Of a stretch of DNA of 6,855 nt, positions 1 through 4,924 are shown piece by piece. Positions within the stretch are counted from its first letter, which is position 1; every line of letters begins with the position of its first letter. Source of the stretch: Sphingomonadales bacterium (GTDB lineage Bacteria; Pseudomonadota; Alphaproteobacteria; Sphingomonadales; Sphingomonadaceae); contig RDXA01000126.1 of assembly GCA_004292705.1 (NCBI GenBank), positions 1-6,855 on the forward strand, written 5' to 3'. The notes under the pieces were generated by a model, which made no database searches, was not told where the DNA came from, and worked only from the letters and a program-made list of their open reading frames with translations. Both the position numbers and the translations under genes were made by a program.

Positions 1-665
1 AGAGCCTGGCCGATTTCAAGGCGGGTGACTGGTGGGTGCAGGACTTGGCCGCCTCCATCCCGGCCCGGCTGCTCGGGCCGGGTGAGGGCAAAAGCGCGCT
101 TGACCTGTGCGCCGCGCCCGGCGGCAAGACGATGCAGCTCGCCGCCGCCGGGTGGAAGGTCACCGCGCTCGACATGTCGAAGCGGCGGCTCGATCTGCTG
201 AAAGACAATCTCAAGCGTACCGGGCTGAAGGCCTCGCCCGTGCGCGCCGATGCGCTCACGTGGGGGCCGAAGCACCGCTTCGACGCGATCCTGATCGATG
301 CGCCCTGCACCGCCACCGGCACCTCCCGCCGCCACCCCGACGTGCTCCACCGCATCGGCAAGGGGCAGATCGCCGAGATGGTCGAACTGCAACGCGCCCT
401 CGTGGCCAGGGCGGCGCAATGGCTGAACGCGGGCGGCGTGCTGGTCTACGCGGTGTGCTCGCTGGAGGCCGAGGAAGGCGAGGAACAGGCCGCATGGATC
501 GATGCCGAATTGGGCCTGAGCCCTGCGCCGATCACGGCAGAGGAGCTCCCCGCCGGCCTCGTGCCGACGCCCGAAGGCTGGCTGCGCACCCATCCGGGGA
601 TGCTCGCCGAGCAGGGCGGGCTGGACGGGTTTTTTGTAGCGCGGTGGCAGAATTCGGCTAACTAA
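1..665 (+). CDS. rsmB: 16S rRNA (cytosine-C5) methyltransferase, RsmB/Sun family, 5'-truncated
   Basis: This is the C-terminal catalytic domain of a NOL1/NOP2/Sun-family enzyme that uses S-adenosylmethionine to methylate C5 of a cytosine in 16S rRNA (C967 in E. coli for RsmB). The frame is open from base 3 and gives about 220 visible residues; the N-terminal NusB-like RNA-binding half expected of RsmB lies upstream of the window. The GTG at 36 is internal, because the family motif ending in VQDLAA runs across it. Visible motifs: SAM-binding LDLCAAPGGKT from about base 99; motif IV DAPCTATGTSRRHPD, with its Cys codon at 306-308; motif VI YAVCSL, with its Cys codon at 456-458. In m5C RNA methyltransferases the motif VI Cys is the nucleophile and the motif IV Cys helps product release. 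The protein ends in the family-typical FFVARW. A paralogue of the same family cannot be excluded without the N-terminus. Confidence 0.9.
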   Translation, partial: SLADFKAGDWWVQDLAASIPARLLGPGEGKSALDLCAAPGGKTMQLAAAGWKVTALDMSKRRLDLLKDNLKRTGLKASPVRADALTWGPKHRFDAILIDAPCTATGTSRRHPDVLHRIGKGQIAEMVELQRALVARAAQWLNAGGVLVYAVCSLEAEEGEEQAAWIDAELGLSPAPITAEELPAGLVPTPEGWLRTHPGMLAEQGGLDGFFVARWQNSAN

Positions 666-670
666 GTTGC

Positions 671-979
671 ATGGCCGATCCCGAATTCCCCGATTGCATA
701 CGCTATAACCCTGACAACAATTCGACGCTCTTTGCCGTGACGGATGAGGTAGGCGAAGTCGTCGCTGTGCATGAGGTATTTCTCGATGAGAACGCACGTG
801 AAGTTGGTCGGGTAACACACGGGTTACCCGACGAAGGTTTCGTCCGATTCCAAGGAATTGACCCTCCGGTCATTTATCGAGGCGAGCCGGAGGACGGCCT
901 TAAGCTTCGGATAGACACCGGACAGACGGTTTGGGTGGATGTGACAGAAATAGAGGATCGGCCGCCCACTCGCCATTGA
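671..979 (+). CDS. small hypothetical protein; possible relic of a mobile-element Toprim/DUF7146 primase
   Basis: A 102-residue ORF that begins 5 bases after the rsmB stop and has no recognisable Shine-Dalgarno sequence, so translation would depend on coupling to rsmB. I cannot assign a function. From memory, the central part (LFAVTDEVGEVVAVHEVFLD) and the later segment GEPEDGLKLRIDTGQTVW resemble an internal stretch of Toprim/DUF7146 proteins of plasmids and integrative elements, where a pattern like xAVTDxxGxVxAVxxxxLD is followed by EGPEDALSLWxATG. Here the putative catalytic Glu region reads RGEPEDGL, and the protein stops after the first Toprim strand and helix, without the downstream acidic DxD motif. 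It would therefore be inactive as a primase. GC is about 55% by direct count (169 of 309), far below the neighbours, and codon use is more relaxed. It may be a decayed fragment or a free-standing small protein of the same fold. A perfect 10-bp inverted repeat lies inside it at 807-832. Confidence 0.6.
   Translation: MADPEFPDCIRYNPDNNSTLFAVTDEVGEVVAVHEVFLDENAREVGRVTHGLPDEGFVRFQGIDPPVIYRGEPEDGLKLRIDTGQTVWVDVTEIEDRPPTRH
807..832. repeat. perfect 10-bp inverted repeat inside the low-GC ORF
   Basis: The arms at 807-816 (GTCGGGTAAC) and 823-832 (GTTACCCGAC) are exact reverse complements separated by the 6-base loop ACACGG. The repeat sits within the coding frame of the 671-979 ORF. It could form an mRNA hairpin or be an operator-like or recombination-site remnant. 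There is no T-run after it, so it is not a canonical intrinsic terminator. Confidence 0.5.
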
Positions 980-1017
980 TTCCATTGGCTGGAATCAGTT
1001 CGCCAAGCAAAGCGAAC
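977..1017. terminator. two tandem hairpins between convergent genes, possible bidirectional terminator
   Basis: The first stem pairs TGATTCCA (977-984, containing the TGA stop of the upstream ORF) with TGGAATCA (990-997) across a 5-base loop. The second pairs GTTCGC (998-1003) with GCGAAC (1012-1017) across an 8-base loop. They fill the 43-bp gap between the end of the 671-979 ORF and the stop of the convergent msrA gene. Neither strand shows a clear U-tract, so intrinsic termination is plausible from location but not proven. Confidence 0.4.
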
Positions 1018-1022
1018 ACCCC

Positions 1023-1574
1023 CTACTTCACATATTTCTGGAAACTCTTGCGCAATTTCATCAGCTTGGGCGGGATCACCGCGAGGCAGTAGGGATTGCG
1101 CTGGCCTTCGCCGTCCCAGTATTCCTGGTGATAGTCCTCGGCCGGATACCACTGCGCCGTCTGCGCGCCGCCCGACAGGCCCTCGATGGTGGTGACAGCC
1201 ACCTTGCCGTTTTCCGCATTCCAGCGCGCGATCGCGGCTTCGGCCTCGGCGCCCTGTTCGTCCGACAGCGGGAAGATCGCGCTGCGATACTGCGTGCCGA
1301 TGTCATTGCCCTGCCGGTTCAGCTGCGTCGGATCATGGGTGCCGAGGAACACGTCGAAAATCTCGGGCAGGCTGATCACCGCGGGATCGAAGGTCACCCG
1401 AATGCCCTCGGCATGCCCCGTCGTCCCGGTGCACACCTCCTTGTAGGTCGGGTTGGCCTTGGTGCCGCCGATATAGCCGCTCTCGACGGTCTGAACGCCC
1501 ACGACATCGCGGAACGCCGCCTCGGTGCACCAGAAGCACCCGCCTGCAATGATTGCCGTGTCCATGTTGCTCAT
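1023..1574 (-). CDS. msrA: peptide methionine sulfoxide reductase MsrA
   Basis: This 183-residue cytoplasmic enzyme reduces methionine-S-sulfoxide in proteins and free methionine sulfoxide, using thioredoxin to regenerate its cysteines. The N-terminus reads MSNMDTAIIAGGCFWC, with catalytic Cys13 in the GCFW motif. Other family signatures are GYIGG, YKEVCTGTTGHAE, HDPTQLNRQGNDIGTQYRS and YHQEYW. Cys163 in NPYC sits where many MsrA proteins carry the resolving cysteine, and Cys16 is a further candidate. The start at 1574 is chosen because GGAGA (plus-strand 1580-1584) lies 5 bases upstream and it gives the usual family length. A longer in-frame extension to 1667 would run into the neighbour's leader and lacks family similarity. 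The gene is divergent from the exported methyltransferase-like gene and convergent with the small ORF at 671-979. No msrB is visible. Confidence 0.95.
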   Translation of the reverse strand: MSNMDTAIIAGGCFWCTEAAFRDVVGVQTVESGYIGGTKANPTYKEVCTGTTGHAEGIRVTFDPAVISLPEIFDVFLGTHDPTQLNRQGNDIGTQYRSAIFPLSDEQGAEAEAAIARWNAENGKVAVTTIEGLSGGAQTAQWYPAEDYHQEYWDGEGQRNPYCLAVIPPKLMKLRKSFQKYVK

Positions 1575-1668
1575 CGAAATCTCCGTTGGTTTCTGGCACA
1601 GATAGGCTAGCACCCCGCGCGTTGCCATGTGCTGGCACCCAATTTTTTGTCTCCCGGGAGAGTTCACA
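1575..1668. promoter_or_regulatory. divergent intergenic region between msrA and the 1669 gene
   Basis: These 94 bp must carry the start signals for both diverging genes. No convincing -35/-10 pair was found on either strand. The region includes a 5-bp inverted repeat (TGCCA 1623-1627, TGGCA 1633-1637), a T-run at 1643-1648 and a perfect 10-bp palindrome at 1651-1660. The assignment as a promoter region comes from gene orientation, not from recognised boxes. Confidence 0.4.
1651..1661 (+). promoter_or_regulatory. ribosome binding site embedded in a 10-bp palindrome
   Basis: GGGAGA ends 7 bases before the ATG at 1669 and supports that start over the in-frame ATG at 1627. The Shine-Dalgarno bases form the right half of the perfect palindrome CTCCCGGGAG (1651-1660). 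Two transcripts could pair through it, or a regulator could bind the duplex, but a zero-loop palindrome cannot fold fully within one RNA. Confidence 0.45.
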
Positions 1669-2550
1669 ATGAAGAAGCTGATCCTTGCCGCCGCCGCCGC
1701 GAGCGGTATCGCTCTGGCCGCGCCGCTGCTGGCCGATAATCATGCCGGACATGGCGGGGGCGTGGACGAGGCCCACATCAAGGACACCGCCCACTTCCTC
1801 AAGATGCACGGTGAGCAACTGTCCGCCGCGATCAACCACCCCACCCGCGCTGAAGACGCCAAGCGCGACGTGCACCGCCACCCGGTCGATACCCTCGCCT
1901 TCTTCCATGTCGGCCCCGAAATGAAGGTCGGCGAATATGCACCGGGCGGCGGCTGGTATTCGCGCCTGCTCGGGCATTATCTGGGGGGCGAGGGCCAGCT
2001 GGTCGGCCTCTACACCAACCCGCTCACCGCCACCCCCGATCCGGCGCGCCAGCAGCGCATCCGGGATCAGGCCGCGGGCTTTGGCAAGGAAGTGGCGGGT
2101 TACACCGGGCTCCCGGCCGAGAAGTTCAGCGGTCTCACGCTCGATCAGGCGGCATCGCAGAAGGGCACCTTTGATCGTATTCTGGTGATCCGTGCCATGC
2201 ACAGCCCGACCCGCGCCGGCACGGCCGACACCGAAATCCGGGCGATGCGCGAACTGCTGAAGGATGACGGGCTGCTCGGCGTGGTCCAGCACCGCGCCAA
2301 GCCCGATGCGCCGTGGAGCTATGCCAATGGCTCCAAGGGCTATCTGCGCGAGGCCGATTTCATCGACTTCATGCGCATCAACGGCTTTGAACTGATCGCC
2401 AAGAGCGAGATCAACGCCAACCCGAATGACACCGCCAACCACCCCGAAGGCGTGTGGGAAATGCCGCCCTCGCTGGCGACCAAGCGTGAAGACCTGAAAA
2501 ACAAGGGCGAAAGCGACCGGATGACTCTGCTGTTCAAGAAGGCGAAGTAA
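1669..2550 (+). CDS. exported class I SAM methyltransferase-like protein (COG4798 type)
   Basis: A 293-residue protein with a Sec-type signal peptide (MKKLILAAAAASGIALAAP, hydrophobic core about residues 4-21, cleavage somewhere in 17-26), implying a periplasmic location. The mature N-terminus is rich in histidine (residues 25, 28, 36, 42, 47). The body matches my memory of predicted methyltransferases of COG4798: RDVHRHPVDTLAFFHVGPEM (66-85) leads into a motif I-like VGEYAPGGGWYSRLLGHYL (87-105), and the C-terminus has the family-typical HPEGVWEMPP (258-267) and GESDRMTLLFKK (280-291). A strand-helix region with FDRILVIRAMH (168-178) and LLKDDGLLGVV (197-207) fits the rest of a Rossmann methyltransferase fold. 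Substrate and activity are unknown. It starts a rightward cluster and is followed 18 bp later by the amidase gene, so co-transcription is likely. Confidence 0.8.
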   Translation: MKKLILAAAAASGIALAAPLLADNHAGHGGGVDEAHIKDTAHFLKMHGEQLSAAINHPTRAEDAKRDVHRHPVDTLAFFHVGPEMKVGEYAPGGGWYSRLLGHYLGGEGQLVGLYTNPLTATPDPARQQRIRDQAAGFGKEVAGYTGLPAEKFSGLTLDQAASQKGTFDRILVIRAMHSPTRAGTADTEIRAMRELLKDDGLLGVVQHRAKPDAPWSYANGSKGYLREADFIDFMRINGFELIAKSEINANPNDTANHPEGVWEMPPSLATKREDLKNKGESDRMTLLFKKAK

Positions 2551-2568
2551 TCGGTTAGGGGCGACGGC

Positions 2569-3447
2569 ATGACCACAATCACCGTCGCCGCCCTGCAACT
2601 CGCCCTCGGATCTGAGGACGAGGCCGCCAATATCGCCGCTGTTGCCGCGCTGGTCGAGGAGGCCGCGGCCAGGGGCGCTCAGCTGATCCTGCCGCCCGAG
2701 TTGTTTTCCGGCCCCTATTTCTGCCGCGAGGAAGACGAAGCGCTGTTCGCGCTCGCCCGGCCCACGGCGCAGCACCCCAGCGTGATCGCGATGCAGGCGC
2801 TCGCCGCGCGGCTCAAGGTGACCATCCCCACCAGTTTCTTCGAGCGTGACGGGCACCACTATTACAACACCCTTGCGATGATCGGCCCGGATGGTGCTGT
2901 GCAAGGCACCTACCGCAAAAGCCACATCCCCGATGGCCCGGGCTACGAGGAAAAGTACTATTTCCGCCCCGGCAATGACGGCTTCAAGGTGTGGGATGTG
3001 CCGGGCGAAGGCGGAGCTACGGTCAAGGTCGGTGTCGGCATCTGCTGGGACCAGTGGTATCCCGAATGCGCGCGGGTGATGGCGCTGATGGGTGCCGAAT
3101 TGTTGATGTATCCGACCGCGATCGGCTCGGAACCCTATGACGCGCAGCTCGACACCAGCCGGATGTGGCGGCGTGCAATGATCGGCCATGCGGTGTCGAA
3201 CTGCATGCCGGTGGTCGCCGCCAACCGGATCGGGGCCGAAGGGCCGGAGGGGGCTGAGCAGCGCTTCTACGGCCATTCCTTCATCGCCGATGAATGGGGC
3301 GATCTGGTGGAAGATTTCGGCGCATCCGAGCAGGGCGTACTGGTAGCAACCTTTGATCTCGCCCGCGCGGCCACGCACCGCGCCGGCATGGGCTTCTTCC
3401 GCGACCGCCGCCCGCAGCTTTATGGCCGGATCGCGCAAGATATCTGA
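2569..3447 (+). CDS. aguB: N-carbamoylputrescine amidase (nitrilase superfamily)
   Basis: The predicted reaction is hydrolysis of N-carbamoylputrescine to putrescine, CO2 and ammonia, the last step of the agmatine deiminase route to polyamines. The 292-residue length is usual for AguB. The nitrilase catalytic triad is visible: Glu44 in LPPELF, Lys117 in TYRKSHIPD and Cys159 in GICWDQWYPE. The stretch SHIPDGPGYEEKYYF, the NDGFKVWD segment after it and YPTAIGSEP are typical of AguB rather than of general omega-amidases, hence the specific call. An AGGGG sequence at 2557-2561 lies 7 bases before the ATG. It sits 18 bp after the methyltransferase-like gene, and its 3' end overlaps folK by 26 bases, indicating one transcription unit. 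The usual partner, agmatine deiminase (aguA), is not in the window. There is no signal peptide, so the enzyme is cytoplasmic. Confidence 0.9.
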   Translation: MTTITVAALQLALGSEDEAANIAAVAALVEEAAARGAQLILPPELFSGPYFCREEDEALFALARPTAQHPSVIAMQALAARLKVTIPTSFFERDGHHYYNTLAMIGPDGAVQGTYRKSHIPDGPGYEEKYYFRPGNDGFKVWDVPGEGGATVKVGVGICWDQWYPECARVMALMGAELLMYPTAIGSEPYDAQLDTSRMWRRAMIGHAVSNCMPVVAANRIGAEGPEGAEQRFYGHSFIADEWGDLVEDFGASEQGVLVATFDLARAATHRAGMGFFRDRRPQLYGRIAQDI

Positions 3448-3937
3448 TCCAAGCAGCCTCTATCTGATCGCGCTGGGCAGCAACCGGCGGCACGGGCTCT
3501 ATGGCCCGCCGACAGGCGTGGTGCGCGCCGCCATGGAGGAATGTGCTGCTTTCGGCACCGTGCTCGCCCGCGCGCCCGTGATTGCGACGCCTGCGATGGG
3601 CGCGGCGCAGCGGCGCTTTGCCAATTCGGCGCTGGTGCTGCAAAGCGACCTCACGCCGTCCGCTCTGCTCGCCGCCGCCAAGCGGATGGAGCGCCAGTTC
3701 GGCCGCCGCCCCGGTCAGCGCTGGGGGGACCGCGTGCTTGATGTCGATATTGTGTTGTGGAGTGGCGGGCGCTGGGCCAGCCCGGGCCTCGCAATCCCGC
3801 ATCCGCATTATCGCCGACGCGCCTTTGTGCTTGGCCCGGCCTGCGCCATCGTCCGCCATTGGCGCGATCCGGTGAGCGGCCTTACCCTCGCCCAGCTCCA
3901 TGCCCGCTTGACCCGCCCGCGCCCCCTGCCTAGGTGA
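3422..3937 (+). CDS. folK: 2-amino-4-hydroxy-6-hydroxymethyldihydropteridine pyrophosphokinase (HPPK)
   Basis: This folate-pathway enzyme transfers pyrophosphate from ATP to 6-hydroxymethyl-7,8-dihydropterin, making the substrate for dihydropteroate synthase. The 171 residues show the HPPK order: LYLIALGSN (13-21), RRFANSALVL (64-73), LLAAAKRMERQFGRR (82-96), the signature RWGDRVLDVDIVLW (100-113) with Mg-binding Asp107 and Asp109, and IPHPHYRRRAFVLGP (125-139). Position 103 is Asp where the family pattern mostly has Pro or a small residue. The ATG at 3422 is chosen because no ATG, GTG or TTG codon follows before the conserved LGSN, and the next in-frame start upstream (TTG 3353) adds non-homologous sequence. 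The start lies inside aguB (26-base overlap) and has only a weak Shine-Dalgarno, suggesting translational coupling. It is a stand-alone gene, with no fused folB or folP domain. Confidence 0.93.
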   Translation: MAGSRKISDPSSLYLIALGSNRRHGLYGPPTGVVRAAMEECAAFGTVLARAPVIATPAMGAAQRRFANSALVLQSDLTPSALLAAAKRMERQFGRRPGQRWGDRVLDVDIVLWSGGRWASPGLAIPHPHYRRRAFVLGPACAIVRHWRDPVSGLTLAQLHARLTRPRPLPR

Positions 3938-3960
3938 GCGCGCCTGCCGCCACCGCGCGG

Positions 3961-3970
3961 CACACGTGTG
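3961..3970. repeat. 10-bp palindrome abutting the tRNA 5' end
   Basis: CACACGTGTG is a perfect palindrome whose last base is the first base of tRNA-Lys. The palindrome CCGCGCGG (3953-3960) directly precedes it. They occupy most of the 32-bp gap after folK. No promoter boxes are visible in the gap, so the tRNA may be transcribed from upstream. Confidence 0.35.
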
Positions 3971-4045
3971 GGCCCGTAGCTCAGTAGGTAGAGCAGCTGA
4001 CTTTTAATCAGCGGGTCACAGGTTCGAATCCTGTCGGGCTCACCA
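3970..4045 (+). tRNA. tRNA-Lys (anticodon UUU)
   Basis: A 76-base cloverleaf. The acceptor stem 3970-3976 pairs with 4035-4041 (seven pairs, one of them G-U), the discriminator is A4042 and CCA is encoded at 4043-4045. The D-arm starts at 3979. The anticodon stem GCTGA/TCAGC (3996-4000, 4008-4012) holds the loop CTTTTAA with anticodon TTT at 4003-4005. The T-arm ACAGG/CCTGT encloses TTCGAAT. UUU reads AAA and, by wobble, AAG. A run of five T follows the CCA at 4046-4050 and may help end transcription. It lies 32 bp downstream of folK. No second copy of the 3' end and no integrase gene are visible in the window, so there is no sign that it serves as an attachment site here. Confidence 0.97.
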
Positions 4046-4091
4046 TTTTTGTTGTCCTACCGCTCCGCTGCTTGAGGACGGTTTTGTTTGC

Positions 4092-4111
4092 CGCGCGCCT
4101 TCCGGCGCGCG
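4092..4111. repeat. 8-bp GC stem-loop
   Basis: CGCGCGCC (4092-4099) and GGCGCGCG (4104-4111) are perfect complements around the tetraloop TTCC. It begins 47 bases after the tRNA 3' end. The plus strand continues with GAAATCC and has no U-tract; the minus strand continues with an A/C-rich run. It could contribute to termination or be part of a repeat element. Confidence 0.5.
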
Positions 4112-4167
4112 AAATCCTCGCACTCCCGCCCATTGGGTGCGTCGCTGCGGGCGCCCGGTCGGGCTTG

Positions 4168-4184
4168 CGGTCGCTGTGCGACCG
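4168..4184. repeat. 7-bp stem-loop with 3-base loop
   Basis: CGGTCGC (4168-4174) pairs perfectly with GCGACCG (4178-4184) across TGT. It is the second strong hairpin of the noncoding tract and lies 74 bp before the 4259 start codon. Its role is unknown. Confidence 0.45.
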
Positions 4185-4258
4185 ATTGGCTGGCTAGTGC
4201 AAGAATGGCCCATGGCGGCGGCTCGACTTTCTGCCGAGTGTCGCGCACTTAGCACCCC

Positions 4259-4924
4259 ATGACATCCCCGTCTCAGGATCAACCCGCGTTCCGGCTCTCG
4301 CCCGGCTGGCTCGCCGCCGCGCTTGCCGGGAGCGTCGCTCCTGCGGGCGTGCTGGCGTTGGCTGGCGATGCGCGCGTCATGGGGCCGGTGTTCGCGGTCG
4401 GCATGATGGGCGCGGGGATGATTGCGGCCGCTGTTGCCGGGCGGTCTCGGGTAGGGGTGATGGTTGCCTTGCTTAATGGAGCGGCCCTCGTGCTTCTGGC
4501 ATGGGCGCTCGGATTGCCTGCGATCCGCGATCCCCTTGCTGCCGTTTTGGCCGCCATCCTTGCCAGCGTCAGCTTTGCCGTGCGCGGCGAATTGTTTGCG
4601 CGTTCGGCGGCTCCGAGGGGCTGGTGGGTTGCGCTCGCGGTGGTTGCGGGGGAGGCGGCGGTGCTGCTGACCGCCATCGCCATGCCGGGCGTGTGGCCGG
4701 GCTGGGTGCTGGCGCTGCTGCCGGCCCAATGGGCGACCCTCGCGCTTCGGAGCGCGTTGACCGGCACGGGCACGCAGGTCGCGGGTGCGGCTTTGATCGC
4801 GCTGGCAGGAACGGCGGCTGCGACGGCGCTGGTGATCCGCCTATGGCCGCGCCGCTGGACCTATCTGGTGATGTTCACGACCTGGCTCGGCCTTTCGGCG
4901 CTGGTGTGGGAGACGACGCTTTAG
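4259..4924 (+). CDS. multi-pass membrane protein of unknown function
   Basis: A 221-residue, very hydrophobic protein that I do not recognise. About seven to eight membrane segments can be read, roughly at residues 17-36, 40-60, 65-86, 91-108, 121-142, 145-163, 172-193 and 199-217. They are separated by short loops with Arg-rich turns (RSR 62-64, RPRR-like WPRRW 196-200). No enzymatic motif or known transporter signature is visible. A short polar N-terminus (MTSPSQDQPAFRLSPG) precedes the first helix, and there is no cleavable signal peptide. The ATG at 4259 is the first usable start: the in-frame ATG at 4205 hits a stop at 4250. No good Shine-Dalgarno precedes it. The stop TAG (4922-4924) overlaps the stop of the convergent transporter gene. 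The coding call rests on the consistent hydrophobic periodicity and the tight fit to its neighbours. Confidence 0.75.
   Translation: MTSPSQDQPAFRLSPGWLAAALAGSVAPAGVLALAGDARVMGPVFAVGMMGAGMIAAAVAGRSRVGVMVALLNGAALVLLAWALGLPAIRDPLAAVLAAILASVSFAVRGELFARSAAPRGWWVALAVVAGEAAVLLTAIAMPGVWPGWVLALLPAQWATLALRSALTGTGTQVAGAALIALAGTAAATALVIRLWPRRWTYLVMFTTWLGLSALVWETTL

Larger units (their letters stand above)
4046..4258. other. hairpin-rich noncoding tract after tRNA-Lys
   Basis: No credible gene is present in these 213 bp. The tract opens with T5 and then holds several strong inverted repeats: the 8-bp stem at 4092-4111, the palindrome GGGCGCCC at 4149-4156 and the 7-bp stem at 4168-4184. The density of stems in a short space resembles dispersed intergenic repeat elements (REP-like), but a second copy cannot be seen in this window. 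The end of the tract must also contain the start signals for the 4259 gene, though no promoter boxes or clear Shine-Dalgarno were recognised. Confidence 0.5.

Noticed and set aside
1627..1668. Extended N-terminus of the exported protein from the ATG at 1627.
   Set aside because: It would hide the signal peptide behind 14 residues, and the strong Shine-Dalgarno at 1656-1661 points to the ATG at 1669.
1333..3438. A 701-codon open frame on the minus strand, antisense to the methyltransferase-like gene and aguB.
   Set aside because: The plus-strand frames here carry complete, motif-bearing proteins with ribosome sites. The antisense frame shows no domain and has the composition expected of a mirror frame in high-GC DNA. 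Its end also runs through msrA in the wrong frame.
3970..4258. tRNA-Lys as an integration site with island DNA after it.
   Set aside because: There is no integrase gene, no repeated tRNA 3' end, and no compositional drop in the downstream genes.
4040..4729. Minus-strand frame of 229 codons across the tRNA-proximal tract and the membrane-protein gene.
   Set aside because: It is rich in Arg, Gln and His, has no recognisable motif, and ends in noncoding hairpin DNA next to the tRNA. It is best read as a shadow.
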